Positions 17,886 through 27,083 of a stretch of 64,000 bases of DNA are shown here, in pieces. Within the stretch, counting starts at the first letter, position 1. Each line of letters opens with the position of its first letter. This DNA comes from Aliiruegeria lutimaris (GTDB lineage Bacteria; Pseudomonadota; Alphaproteobacteria; Rhodobacterales; Rhodobacteraceae), in contig NZ_FNEK01000016.1 of NCBI RefSeq assembly GCF_900099935.1, forward strand, positions 29,677 through 93,676, given 5' to 3'. The notes beneath the pieces are model-generated. The model searched no databases. It was not told the origin of the DNA and saw only the letters and a list, made by a program, of their open reading frames with translations. Made by a program: the position numbers and the translations under genes.

Positions 17886-18211
17886 GCCGTCTCGCGGGTG
17901 TAGGAGCAGGCGAACATCGCCGGCAAGTTGATAAAGCCCATCGTGTAGCCATCGGGATCCGACGTTGCGAGCAGGGAGAAGCCGACCTCGCCTCCGGCAC
18001 CGGGTTTGTTCAGGATCACGATATCCTCGTCGAGATATTTCTCGATGAAGGGTTCGATCGTGCGCGCGGCAACATCGGTGCCCCCGCCGGGGTTGAAGGC
18101 CACGATCACGTCGATCGCCTTTTCGGGGTATTCGGCGAGCGCCGGCGCGGCCAGCATACCGGCCGTCAGTACACCAGCGATCATGCGGCCGAGAGCGGTG
18201 GAATTCGTCAT
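17886..18211 (-). pseudogene. tctC: tctC remnant: tripartite tricarboxylate-binding receptor, N-terminal third
   Basis: Encodes a signal peptide (MTNSTALGRMIAGVLTAGML, cleaving after ALA) and the first part of a TctC/Bug receptor: EYPEKAIDVIVAFNPGGGTD, then VILNKPGAGGEVGFSLLA and GYTMGFINLPAMF, the expected order for this family. After about 108 residues the similarity ends and the frame runs on for a few codons into antisense-like residues before a stop at 17834. Intact Bug proteins have about 320 residues. A good purine-rich site precedes ATG 18211, so the fragment may still be transcribed, but it lacks the second lobe and cannot bind solute. Confidence 0.88.
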
Positions 18212-18340
18212 TGGGGTCTCCTGTGCGTTGGATTCCGTAGTTTGGTCGTCGGGCGGTTGGGTCCGCCTGTTTTTTTGTTACGGGAGCCAGAGTTATCCCG
18301 CGGCCAGACAATTCATGGATGCTATGGAAACGCTCCCTTT

Positions 18341-19477
18341 TCAAGCCATGGTCCTGTCGATTGCGGAGGTCGCCACGGCAAATCTCGCGGTGGCGGGATC
18401 TGCCTTGTAGAGCCTCCGAAGCGCGGCGGCCCGGGCGGCAAGCTTCGGGATCTCGTCTATGATCCGATCCGCCTCGTCATCGCTGTGCAGGTAATTGAGG
18501 TTGAGCCGGATCCAGCCCGGTTTCTTCAACTCGTCACCCGCCTCCAATTGGGCGTAAAGCTCCCTGGAAGTTTCCGGGTCCAGCCCGAGCAGCCGGTGTG
18601 CGTAGGACCCCGCGCAGGCGCACCCGTCGCGCGCCTGGATGCCGAGATGATCGCTGAGCATACGGGTGAAAAGCTGGTGGTGGATGCGGTTTCCTTCGGT
18701 ATCGACAACCCGGAAGGAGAAGAACGGCAGCGCCGCCGCGCCCGGAACCTGCCCGAGCAACCCGATGCAGGGGTGATACTTCCATGCCGCGGTCAGCCGG
18801 TCTCGCAGCGCGACGTCTCGGGCGTGGATATGATCGGTGCCGACCGCGTCCTTGACCAGAATCGCCAGCGTGGCGCGGATGTCGCCGATCACGTTGGGCG
18901 TGCCGCCTTCTTCGCGATCTTCCAACTTGCTGCTGTAGCTCTCGCCCCTTGGGGAGACGAAACTCACCGTGCCGCCGCCCGGCGCGGTGGGAGACTGCCG
19001 CTGCACGACGCTGTCGCGCACGATCATGATGCCAGAGGCACCGGGGCCGCCGGGGAACTTGTGGAGCGAGAAGACAATGGCATCCTTGGCGGAATCGGCG
19101 GCGGGGTTCATGTCCATCTTCAGGTAGGGGGCGCCGCCGGCATAGTCCCAGACGAACAGTGCGTTGTAGCGCTTGAGCAGTCTGCAGACCGGATCTGGAT
19201 CGGTGAGTATTCCGGTCACGTTGGAGGCGGCCGAGAAGCTACCGACGACAAGGTCGCGCGCGTCGAGCGAGGCGGGTTTGCTCTCCAGGTACGTCAGATC
19301 CACCCCACCATGCACCCCTTCGTCGATTTCCAGCACCTCGGCGCCGGTCTCGCGCCAGGGCAGGATGTTCGAGTGGTGCTCGTAGGGGCCGATCAGAACG
19401 GTGATCTTTTCCCCCTGCAGGACCCGCTCGCGGATATCGAGCAAACCGACGATCCGGTTCAGCCCCGCCGTCGCACC
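18341..19477 (-). pseudogene. Class V aminotransferase lacking its N-terminus, joined in frame to a UroD-like fragment
   Basis: About 375 residues of a PLP-dependent class V (cysteine desulfurase/isopenicillin epimerase-like) aminotransferase. Visible: GATAGLNRIVGLLD, YEHHSNILPWRETGAEV, the Asp of VWDYAGGAPYLKMDM, and the Schiff-base lysine in FSLHKFPGGPGASG, then GTPNVIGDIRA and the C-terminal domain. The usual first 90-100 residues, which precede the GSGATAG loop, are absent. Instead the frame continues upstream, without a stop, into a uroporphyrinogen-decarboxylase-like fragment. The junction falls at AAGATAG (about 19463-19477), where both families can supply similar residues. Without its N-terminal arm the enzyme is unlikely to fold normally. 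Confidence 0.82.
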
Positions 19478-20029
19478 GGCCGCCAGTGCGCGCTCGCTTA
19501 GCCGCGCGACGTCCTCCGCAAGAATGGCAAGCGCCCGGTGGATCGGGGCGTGGTTCTGCGGATTGGCAAGCTGTTGCAGTACCCGCCCCTCGCTGAGCTT
19601 GTTGGCAATCGAAATCGGGCTGAAGACGGTGAACAGGATGGGTACATCCGGAAGCGCTTCCCGGATCAGGCTGATCGCCTGCAATTCGCGCTCGAACGCG
19701 CCGCTGTCGAGATCGGCGGGCGCGAGTTTAGTCCAGTCCGCCACCGTCTGGAACGGCGTGGAGACGACCTTGACCACGCCGCAGTTGGGAATGTCCGAGA
19801 CGTCGATCTCGGTTCCCTAATCCTCAATGGCATACATGCCGTTGGGCATGTTCTTGACGAAGTCGAGATCGAAGGTTTTCTGAAACTCCACCGTCGCCGC
19901 GGCGATTTTCTCAGCGTCACGGTCGATGTCGGGAAGATGCGTCCAGAAAGAGAAGAGCCGGTCGCTCTTCTTCAGTCTTCCGGCAAACACCTCTTCGATC
20001 TTTCGGCTGTATTTCACAAACCTTACCAT
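19466..20029 (-). pseudogene. Uroporphyrinogen decarboxylase-like N-terminal fragment with in-frame amber codon
   Basis: ATG 20029 opens a frame with KYSRKIEEVFAGRLKKSDR, LFSFWTHLPDIDRDAEK and FDLDFVKNMPNGMYAIED, the N-terminal pattern of the UroD/MtaA-like family. A TAG codon at 19814-19816 follows YAIED; relatives have Trp-Gly here as I recall, so a TGG-to-TAG change is likely. The same frame then continues with GTEIDVSDIPNCGVVKVV, DWTKLAP, and DVPILFTVFSPISIANKL, clearly the same family, up to LSERALAAGA, where it merges into a class V aminotransferase. So the gene has both a nonsense codon and a 3' deletion of about half its length. Family assignment is by pattern only. Confidence 0.82.
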
Positions 20030-20212
20030 CAAAACTTTGCGTCAGCGCCGACGATCGAGCCCTGTGTGGCAAGGCAAAAAGCATCAGTCTGCCACGCCCG
20101 CTCATGGCGTGGACACCAACCCCTAAGACCTTCGACGCGGGTTTTGCTTTCGGCTGTGGAGCCCATCACACGGCAGTGCGGCTTTCGGTCAGTGGTAGCG
20201 CCCTGTTTTGCA

Positions 20213-20245
20213 TATGAAAAAGATTACTTAACTATGAGTTTCATA
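20213..20245. promoter_or_regulatory. Candidate LysR operator between broken lysR and uroD-like gene
   Basis: Inverted repeat TATGAAA (20213-20219) and TTTCATA (20239-20245) in an AT-rich patch between the divergent genes. Position and dyad form fit a LysR-type binding site. It overlaps a possible upstream start at 20234, which supports placing the LysR start at 20294. Confidence 0.5.
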
Positions 20246-20293
20246 ACGTTTTGGTATGGCACTGACAGGAACCCTGATAGGTGCCCCCCCCCG

Positions 20294-21223
20294 ATGCGAC
20301 TGGATCGTCCCAAGCTGTTCATGGCGGTCGTCGACTGCCATTCCATCACCGCAGCCTCGCGCGAGGTGCACCTGGCGCAACCGGCGCTCAGCAAGCACAT
20401 GCGGGCGCTGGAAGACGAAATGGGGATTGCCCTGTTCGAGCGCACCGTGCGGGGCGTGGCGTTGACGAAAGCGGGCGAACGCCTCTACGAGCGCGGCACG
20501 GCGCTGTTGCGGCGGGTCGAACAGATCCACCAGGAGGTGATCGACACGGGCGAGTCGATGGTTGGCGACGTGAGCATTGCCATCGCGGCATCGCTGTCGC
20601 CCGTCCTGTCGGGATACCTGTTCTGGAAAACCAGATCCGCCCATCCGGGCATCAATCTCAGGACTCGCGATTCCCATGCCGTCATGACCAGCAACCTCGT
20701 GCGGAGCGGCGCCATCGATGTGGCGCTGCTGCCGAATGTTGCCGCGCTGGATCATGTCCGGTCCTTTCCGCTGGTCAGCCAGAAATTCTATCTGGTCGGA
20801 AGAGAGTTTCCTGACAGCATAGGCGCCACGATCGAGTTCCGCGATCTCAGGCGATTCCCGCTCGTGATGGGGACGCGCAACAATCACTTTCGGGTGTCGC
20901 TTGAGACTATTGCGATCGGAGAGAATCAGCCGTTGAACATCCTGGTCGAGCAGGAATCGATCCCGGTCTATCGCAGCATCATCCTTTCCGGGCCCGCCTA
21001 TACGGTCGTTCCCTATTCGGCCTTCGCCTAGGAGATCGAAACCGGCGTCCTTCAGGCCAAGGAGATCGTCAACCCGGCGGTGGAACGGGTCCTGTCGATC
21101 GCCTGGAGCGAGAGCGACAGGCTCTCTGCCGCAGCCGAAGCAGTCAAGAAACTGCTGGAGGAGTGTGTCCGCGACCTGGTGAGCCAGGGCAAGCTGATCG
21201 GTCGTATCCTGAAATCGGGTTGA
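20294..21223 (+). pseudogene. LysR-family regulator interrupted by an amber codon
   Basis: HTH about residues 1-60 (KLFMAVVDCHSITAASREV, QPALSKHMRALEDEMG, LFERTVRGVALTKAGERL), then the effector domain (VGDVSIAIAASLSPVLSGYL, DVALLPNV, LVMGTRNNHFR, GPAYTVVPYSAFA). At 21029-21031 a TAG ends the frame after 245 residues, but the same frame continues with EIETGVLQAKEIVNPAVERV, a normal LysR C-terminal block with the usual V/I-P-x-x-R pattern, and stops at TGA 21221-21223. The full product would be 309 residues, the normal length. ATG 20294 starts directly at the HTH; ATG 20234 is a weaker in-frame choice. Divergent from the broken uroD/aminotransferase/tct operon it presumably controlled. Confidence 0.87.
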
Positions 21224-21658
21224 CCCCTGGAAGCGGGGCGTTTCGCTTCCCCGATGGATCCGCGCAGGGATCCGTGCCGGAAGGAGCCGAACCCAACGGC
21301 AATCTTGAAGCCCGCTGACCGCCCGGACTTGCGCCGGAATGGCCGGTTTCGCGCTGTCGCGCTGGAGCCGTTACCAGACTGTCGGCCGGTCTTGTTTGGC
21401 TGCTCCTGAGTGATCCGCTTTGTCCAGGTTTTGCAGCGCGCACCGTCCGAGTCGTGCGCAACTGGCAATGATCCGGTCCGATTTTCTGCGGGAATCGAGA
21501 GATTTTCGCAAAAATACATTATATTAATAATTTGAAAAATTTGGGAAAATTTGCATGACCTTACATTTGCTGGATTATGATTGACATAAGTAAGGTTTTT
21601 TGATGCTACTGCGTTTGGAACGAGCGGATGCAGATCCGGAAAACCATGGGAGGAGCCG
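21224..21658. other. Intergenic regulatory region of the polyol operon
   Basis: About 435 bp without a gene. The first 250 bp are GC-rich and featureless. From 21500 to 21600 the base composition changes abruptly to AT-rich, with ATTTG repeated at 21530, 21539, 21549 and 21565 and a TTGACA hexamer at 21581-21586. This is the obvious place for the operon promoter and the binding site of the SorC-type regulator encoded at the operon end, but the -10 element is not clear. Confidence 0.55.
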
Positions 21659-23140
21659 GTGCCAGAGGCGCTTTTGGAGGTGCGCGATCTTACGAAGAAC
21701 TTCGGAGGTGTCGCTGCCCTGAGTAATGGCCAATTCACCCTGCGTGCTGGAACGGTCCACGCCCTTTGCGGGGGGAACGGCGCGGGAAAATCGACGTTGC
21801 TTACGATCGTCATGGGAATTCAGGATCGCGATGGCGGTGTCATTCGGCTCAACGGGCGGGAGGTCGATTTCGACAAACCCTCCGATGCCCGCGCCGCCGG
21901 GATCACCATTATCGAGCAGGAGTTGAGCCCCGTTCCCGCGATGTCGGTTGCCGAAAACATCTTTCTTGGCCGGGAGCCTGTGGGCTTGTTCGGCCGGGTC
22001 GATTTCGCAACCATGAACCATAATGCGCAGGAGCTGCTGGACAGCCTCAGTTTCGACATCTCGCCCAAGACCCTGATGATGGATCTGACAGTGGCCGAGG
22101 TGCAACTCGTGGAGATCGCGAAGGCGCTGTCCTACGACGCCGAAGTCATCATCATGGACGAACCCACCTCCGCGCTCGGTGAGGCGGAGGTCGATCAGCT
22201 CTTCGAGACGATCGAGCGGCTCAAGGCCGCCGGAAAAGGGATCGTCTATGTCAGCCACCGTCTCTCCGAGATCATGGATGTGGCAGACGAATACACCGTG
22301 TTCCGGGATGGGCGCTTCGTTGCCGATGGCAAGATCGCGGACGTCTCCCGCGAAGAACTGATCCAGATGATTGTCGGCCGGCCTCTCACAGAGGAATTCG
22401 TGAAGGAGAACCAGGCAACGAGCGAGGTCGCTCTCTCCGTATCGGGCCTCAACGCAGCGGGCTGGGTCAAGGACGTCTCCTTCGAGGTCTGCAAGGGCGA
22501 GATCCTTGCGCTCTACGGGCTCATGGGCTCGGGGCGCAGCGAGATCTTCGAGCGGATCTTCGGTCTGACACAGGATGAAGGCGGCGAGATCCAGTTCTTC
22601 GGTGAAAAGGTCCGTATGGCCACCCCATCCGAAGCGATCAAACGGGGGGTCGCGCTGGTGACCGAGGACCGCAAGGGCACCGGGCTGGTACTCGACGCCG
22701 ATGTGCGGTCCAACATCTGCATGGCCCAACTGGAGGAACTCTCTGTAGGGCCGGTCATGCAGAGCGGGCGCGAAAGCGCCGCCGCAAGCCGGATGATCGA
22801 GATGTTCGACATCAAGACCCCCAATGACCGCCTTCCCGTTTCTGGCCTGTCGGGGGGGAACCAGCAGAAGGTCGTTCTTGGCAAGTGGTTCCTGACCGAA
22901 CCCAAGGTGCTGCTGCTCGACGAACCTACTCGTGGCGTCGATGTCGGCGCAAAGCGGGAAATCTACCGGGTGATCTCGGATTTCGCCCGCGCCGGGGGGG
23001 CTGTCGTGATGGTCAGTTCGGAAAACGACGAAGTGCTCGGCATGGCGGATCGCGTGCTCATCATGCGTGACGGGAGGGTCAGCGGAATGCTGACGCGTGA
23101 CGAATTGTCGGCAGAAAAACTCGTGCACCTGGCAGCGTGA
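21659..23140 (+). CDS. Sugar/polyol ABC importer ATP-binding protein (RbsA type)
   Basis: Two-domain ATPase of 493 residues that powers uptake. N-half: Walker A GGNGAGKST, signature-like region LTVAEVQLVEIAKAL, Walker B VIIMDEPTSAL, switch His in YVSHRLSE. C-half: degenerate Walker A (GLMGSGRSE), signature LSGGNQQKV, Walker B LLLDEPTRGVDVG. This is the carbohydrate-uptake CUT2 (RbsA/XylG) plan. GTG start 21659 follows GGGAGGAGCCG at good distance. First gene of an operon with permease and binding protein; 26 bp before the permease start. Confidence 0.93.
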   Translation: MPEALLEVRDLTKNFGGVAALSNGQFTLRAGTVHALCGGNGAGKSTLLTIVMGIQDRDGGVIRLNGREVDFDKPSDARAAGITIIEQELSPVPAMSVAENIFLGREPVGLFGRVDFATMNHNAQELLDSLSFDISPKTLMMDLTVAEVQLVEIAKALSYDAEVIIMDEPTSALGEAEVDQLFETIERLKAAGKGIVYVSHRLSEIMDVADEYTVFRDGRFVADGKIADVSREELIQMIVGRPLTEEFVKENQATSEVALSVSGLNAAGWVKDVSFEVCKGEILALYGLMGSGRSEIFERIFGLTQDEGGEIQFFGEKVRMATPSEAIKRGVALVTEDRKGTGLVLDADVRSNICMAQLEELSVGPVMQSGRESAAASRMIEMFDIKTPNDRLPVSGLSGGNQQKVVLGKWFLTEPKVLLLDEPTRGVDVGAKREIYRVISDFARAGGAVVMVSSENDEVLGMADRVLIMRDGRVSGMLTRDELSAEKLVHLAA

Positions 23141-23166
23141 CAATGACTATTCAAGGAGAATCCACG

Positions 23167-24162
23167 ATGGCAGAAGCGGCAAGCCAGAACCGTGACTTCA
23201 AGGCGCTGGCGGCAGAATACGGCCAGAAATACGGGATCCTGATGGCGCTCATCCTGGTTTGCGTTCTGCTGACCTTCGCCAACGAGTATTTCCTGACCAC
23301 ACGCAACATTCTCAACGTGCTGCGCCAGACATCCATCAACGGCATCCTTGCGATTGGCATGACCTTCGTCATCCTGACTCGCGGGATCGACCTCTCGGTG
23401 GGATCGGTCGTGGCCCTTGCCGGGGTCGTTTCGGCCTCGCTCGCCACGACATCGACGACAGCCGCGGTCCTAGGCGCACCCTATTTCGCAGCGATTCCGC
23501 TTGCCGCGGGCGTGGCGGTAGGCCTTGCCTGCGGTTGGGTGAACGGGGTGATCGTCGCACGTTTCAACGTGCCGGCCTTCGTCACGACGCTCGGCATGCT
23601 GTCTGCGGCGCGCGGCATGACGCTGCTTTACACCGGCGGCAAGCCCGTCCCGGCGCTGACCGACGGTTTTCGCTATATCGGTACCGGCTCGATCCTCGGT
23701 ATCCCGATGCCGATCATCCTCTTCGCGGTGATCTTTCTGGCGGCGCTCTTCGTTCTCAGCGCGACGCGCTTCGGGCGGACGGTCTACGCGGTGGGCGGCA
23801 ACCCGCATGCGGCGCGGGTCTCGGGTATCAACATCCGGCGTGTGCGCCTGACGGTCTATGTCATCTCCGGGGCGCTTGCCGGCATCGCCGGGATGATCCT
23901 GGCGGCGCGGACAGGTTCGGCGCTGACACAGGCAGGCATCGCCTATGAACTCGATGCCATCGCGGCTGTGGTCATCGGCGGCACATCGCTCTCGGGCGGC
24001 GTCGGCAAGGTGACCGGAACGCTTATCGGTGCCCTTCTGATTGCCGTGGTCAATAACGGCCTCGATCTGATGGGCGTGGAATCCTACTACCAGCAAGTCA
24101 TCAAGGGCGCCCTGATCGTGGCCGCGGTGATGCTGGACCAGGCTCGGCATAAAGCGGAGTAA
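23167..24162 (+). CDS. Sugar/polyol ABC importer permease (RbsC type)
   Basis: Inner-membrane permease of 331 residues with about nine to ten TM segments. Family signatures: NILNVLRQTSINGILAIGMT, RGIDLSVGSVVALAG, YAVGGNPHAARVSGI and the EAA-like AVVIGGTSLSGGVGKVTGTL. ATG 23167 is chosen because AAGGAG lies 7 bases upstream and the text fits CUT2 permeases; GTG 23137 and ATG 23143 lie in frame but overlap the ATPase stop and lack a site. It pairs with the preceding ATPase and the following binding protein. Confidence 0.93.
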   Translation: MAEAASQNRDFKALAAEYGQKYGILMALILVCVLLTFANEYFLTTRNILNVLRQTSINGILAIGMTFVILTRGIDLSVGSVVALAGVVSASLATTSTTAAVLGAPYFAAIPLAAGVAVGLACGWVNGVIVARFNVPAFVTTLGMLSAARGMTLLYTGGKPVPALTDGFRYIGTGSILGIPMPIILFAVIFLAALFVLSATRFGRTVYAVGGNPHAARVSGINIRRVRLTVYVISGALAGIAGMILAARTGSALTQAGIAYELDAIAAVVIGGTSLSGGVGKVTGTLIGALLIAVVNNGLDLMGVESYYQQVIKGALIVAAVMLDQARHKAE

Positions 24163-24238
24163 GTGAATAAATTCAGTGTTTTGGCGTCCGTGTTCTGCGG
24201 GCGGCAGGGTGAAGTGTGCAACACTTAGGAGGAGCACC

Positions 24239-25222
24239 ATGACGAAACTGATGAAAACCATGACTCTGGCAGCCGCGCTGCTGAGCGGAACTGCGGCTCT
24301 GGCTGACACGCCGAAGATCGGCGCAGCCGTTTACGGCCTGAACGCCGAATTCATGCAGCTCTGGGCGGCGGCGCTCGAACAGCACCCGGCGGTAACCGAG
24401 GGCAAGGTCGACGTGACCATCTTCGACGGCCGCTATGACGCGCTCGTACAGCAAGAACAGTTCGAGACCATGATCACCCAGGGCTTCGACGCGATCATCT
24501 TCGTGCCTATCGACATTGAAGCCGGTGCCGAAGCCGTTCGCCTGGCCGACGAGGCCGGCATCCCCGTCTTCGGGTCCAACACCCGCGTCAACAGCGACAA
24601 GCTGAAGGCCTATGTCGGTTCCGACGACGTACAGTCGGGCTACATGGAAGCCAAATACGTTCTCGACAAGATCGGCTGCACCGGCAACGTCGTGGTCATC
24701 GAAGGCCCGATCGGCCAGTCGGCCCAGATCCAGCGCCTCGAAGGCAACCAGAAGGCTCTGGCCGAATGCCCCGATGTGAAGGTCGTCGAGCAGCAGACCG
24801 CCAACTGGTCGCGTGCCGAAGCCCAGACGCTGATGGAAAACTGGCTGACCGCCCATCCCGGCGACATCGCCGGCGTGATCGGCCAGAATGACGAAATGGC
24901 GCTCGGTGCGATCGAAGCGATCAAGGCCGCCGGTCTGAACGTCAACGATTTCGCCATTGCCGGTATCGACGGCGTCACCGACGCGCTCAACGCGGTCAAG
25001 GCCGACGAAATGGCTTCGATCCTTCAGGACGGCTTCGCCCAGGCACAAGGTGCGCTCGACCTCGCCATCAAGGCAGTCGATCCTTCCTACGAGCCGATGT
25101 CGGCGATCTGGGAACAATATCCGGACATGCCGTGGAATGACGGCGCCGATGCCGAGTACAACGTTCCGTGGACTCCGGTGACCCTGGAGAACGTGGACGC
25201 GCTGCTCGAAATGCGCCAGTAA
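24239..25222 (+). CDS. Sugar/polyol ABC importer periplasmic binding protein (RbsB type)
   Basis: Periplasmic solute receptor of 327 residues. Signal peptide about 1-22 (MKTMTLAAALLSGTAALA), then a type I (RbsB/Peripla_BP_4) fold: KIGAAVYGLNAEFMQLW, FVPIDIEAGAEAV, GKVDVTIFDGRY, VIGQNDEMALGAIEAIKAAG and GIDGVTDALNAV are the usual blocks. Start ATG 24239 follows AGGAGGAGC. The mature protein has two cysteines (KIGCTG and AECPD). Ligand not predictable with certainty; neighbours (SDR, dihydroxyacetone-kinase subunits) suggest a C3-C4 polyol or ketose. Confidence 0.93.
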   Translation: MTKLMKTMTLAAALLSGTAALADTPKIGAAVYGLNAEFMQLWAAALEQHPAVTEGKVDVTIFDGRYDALVQQEQFETMITQGFDAIIFVPIDIEAGAEAVRLADEAGIPVFGSNTRVNSDKLKAYVGSDDVQSGYMEAKYVLDKIGCTGNVVVIEGPIGQSAQIQRLEGNQKALAECPDVKVVEQQTANWSRAEAQTLMENWLTAHPGDIAGVIGQNDEMALGAIEAIKAAGLNVNDFAIAGIDGVTDALNAVKADEMASILQDGFAQAQGALDLAIKAVDPSYEPMSAIWEQYPDMPWNDGADAEYNVPWTPVTLENVDALLEMRQ

Positions 25223-25232
25223 CCTCCCTCCA

Positions 25233-25271
25233 CCCCGGCCCGGACACCCGTTCGCGGGGTTCGGACCGGGG
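25233..25271 (+). other. Hairpin after the binding-protein gene
   Basis: Imperfect GC-rich stem: CCCCGG... from 25233 pairs with ...CCGGGG ending at 25271, with two small mismatches. No T run follows. Such hairpins behind binding-protein genes usually protect the upstream mRNA and lower expression of downstream genes. Confidence 0.6.
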
Positions 25272-25301
25272 CCCTTCAACTTCTAATAGAGGACCTTCGC
25301 A

Positions 25302-26069
25302 ATGCCTTCGGGACCCGACACACTGAACTTCAATTTTCCGCTCGAGGGGAAGACGGCTTTCGTGACCGGAGGCGCTTCCGGGATCGGTGCCGCCATCGCC
25401 GAGGCCTTTACCGAAAAAGGCGTCCGTGTAGCAGTCGTCGACCTTGACGAAGCGGCCGCCAAGGCCCGGGCCGACAGCCTCGAAGGCGCCATCGCCATCG
25501 GCTGCAACGTTGCCGACCCCGCCTCTGTTCAAAAAGCCGCTGATCGCGCAAAGGCCGAACTCGGCCGTATCGACATTCTGGTCAACAGCGCCGGGATCGC
25601 GGCCCTCGCCCCGGCCGAAGACATCTCCTTCGATTTCTGGAAGCGGACGATCGACGTCAACCTGACCGGCAGCTTCCTCGTCGCCCAGGCCATCGGCCGC
25701 ATCATGATCGAGCAGGGCGGCGGGCGTATCATCAACCTCGCCTCGCAGGCCGGCTCCGTCGCCATCGACGAGCACGTCGCCTATTGCTCCTCGAAATTCG
25801 GTGTTCTCGGCCTGACCAAGTGCCTCGCCATCGAATGGGGCGAATGCGGGATCAACGTGAACTCGATCTCGCCCACGGTCGTTCTGACCGAACTCGGCAA
25901 GAACGCCTGGGCCGGCGAGAAAGGCGAGAAGGCCATCGCGCAGATTCCCGTCGGACGCTTCGCCGAACCCTGCGAGATTGCTGCGGCAGCGGTGTTCCTT
26001 GCTTCCGAAGGCGCAGCGATGTTCAATGGCGCCGACCTGATCATCGACGGCGGGTACACGATCAAGTAA
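25302..26069 (+). CDS. Short-chain dehydrogenase/reductase, probable polyol dehydrogenase
   Basis: NAD(P)-dependent oxidoreductase of 255 residues, classical SDR. Cofactor motif TGGASGIGAAIAEAF, VVDLDEAA (acidic residue favouring NAD), NSAG, active-site Ser in NLASQAGS, Tyr-x-x-x-Lys as YCSSK, then the C-terminal IIDGGYTIK. In a polyol operon it would oxidise the imported polyol to a ketose for the DhaK/DhaL kinase. The layout (CUT2 importer, SDR, Dha-type kinase) recalls tetritol pathways in which a threitol dehydrogenase makes erythrulose; glycerol-like substrates remain possible. Start ATG 25302 follows AGAGGACC. Confidence 0.88.
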   Translation: MPSGPDTLNFNFPLEGKTAFVTGGASGIGAAIAEAFTEKGVRVAVVDLDEAAAKARADSLEGAIAIGCNVADPASVQKAADRAKAELGRIDILVNSAGIAALAPAEDISFDFWKRTIDVNLTGSFLVAQAIGRIMIEQGGGRIINLASQAGSVAIDEHVAYCSSKFGVLGLTKCLAIEWGECGINVNSISPTVVLTELGKNAWAGEKGEKAIAQIPVGRFAEPCEIAAAAVFLASEGAAMFNGADLIIDGGYTIK

Positions 26070-26079
26070 GGAACTGAAA

Positions 26080-27072
26080 ATGCAACGTTTTATCAACAAT
26101 CCCGACGACATCGTCGACGAAACGGTCGCGGGCTTCGTCCGGGCACATTCCGACATGGTGAAGCTCGACGCCGAGAACAACCGGGTCGTGCTCTCGCAAT
26201 GGGCGGGCGAGAAGGACCGCGTCGGCATTGTGACCGGTGGCGGTTCGGGCCACGAGCCGGCCTTCATCGGCTATACCGGCAAGAACATGGTCGACGCCAC
26301 CGCGGTGGGCGAGCTGTTCTCCTCGCCGACGGCCAAGAGCTTCCATGACTGCATCAAGGCCGCCAATGGCGGTGCGGGCGTGGCTGTTCTCTACGGCAAC
26401 TATGCCGGCGACAACATGAACGTGAAGATGGCCGCCAAGATGGCCAAGAGGGACGGCATCGAGGTCAAGACGGTTGTTGCCAATGACGACGTCTGCTCCG
26501 CACCTGCCACCGAGCGCGAAAAGCGCCGTGGCGTGGCCGGCGAAATCATGATGTGGAAGATCGGCGGCGCCAAGGCCGCGACCGGTGCATCGCTCGACGA
26601 GGTCATCGCCACCGCGCAGAAGGCCATCGACAACTGCCGCTCCGTCGGCGTTGGCCTCGGCCCCTGCACGCTGCCGGCTGTCGGTCATCCGAACTTCGAG
26701 ATCGAGCCGGGCAAGATGGAAGTCGGCATCGGCCACCACGGCGAGCCGGGCACCCGCGTCGAGGAACTGAAGACGGCCAATGAAGTGGCCGACGACATGA
26801 CCAGGATCGTGCTCGACGACCACAACCTGCCCGCGGGCACGGAAGTGGCGGTGCTGGTCTCCGGTCTCGGCGCGACGCCGGTCGACGAGCTTTATGTCCT
26901 CTTCGACCGGATGGCGAGCCAGATCGAGGCTGCCGGGCTCAAGGTCTACAAGGCCTATGTCGGCAACTATTTCACCTCGCTCGAAATGGTTGGCGCGACC
27001 CTCACGGTCCTGGCGCTGGATGACGAACTCAAGCCGCTTCTGGACATGGACACGGCCTGCCCGGGCTTCTGA
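26080..27072 (+). CDS. dhaK: Dihydroxyacetone kinase subunit DhaK (ketose-binding)
   Basis: Subunit of 330 residues that binds a short ketose covalently and hands it to DhaL for phosphorylation. The three catalytic residues are all present: His58 (GGGSGHEP), Asp111 (GNYAGDNMN) and the hemiaminal-forming His220 (GIGHHGEPG); each sits two residues later than in the E. coli enzyme. Lies 10 bp after the SDR gene and 11 bp before dhaL. No DhaM phosphoryl donor is present, so this split kinase probably uses ATP directly, as in Dha-type tetrulose kinases (inference). Confidence 0.93.
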   Translation: MQRFINNPDDIVDETVAGFVRAHSDMVKLDAENNRVVLSQWAGEKDRVGIVTGGGSGHEPAFIGYTGKNMVDATAVGELFSSPTAKSFHDCIKAANGGAGVAVLYGNYAGDNMNVKMAAKMAKRDGIEVKTVVANDDVCSAPATEREKRRGVAGEIMMWKIGGAKAATGASLDEVIATAQKAIDNCRSVGVGLGPCTLPAVGHPNFEIEPGKMEVGIGHHGEPGTRVEELKTANEVADDMTRIVLDDHNLPAGTEVAVLVSGLGATPVDELYVLFDRMASQIEAAGLKVYKAYVGNYFTSLEMVGATLTVLALDDELKPLLDMDTACPGF

Positions 27073-27083
27073 AGGAGAAATCG

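Noticed and set aside
19814..21031. Amber suppression or recoding, because two nonsense codons in the decayed locus are both TAG
   Set aside because: TAG is used as an ordinary stop in this window (for example at 708-710), and the genes concerned also carry deletions. Independent decay is simpler.
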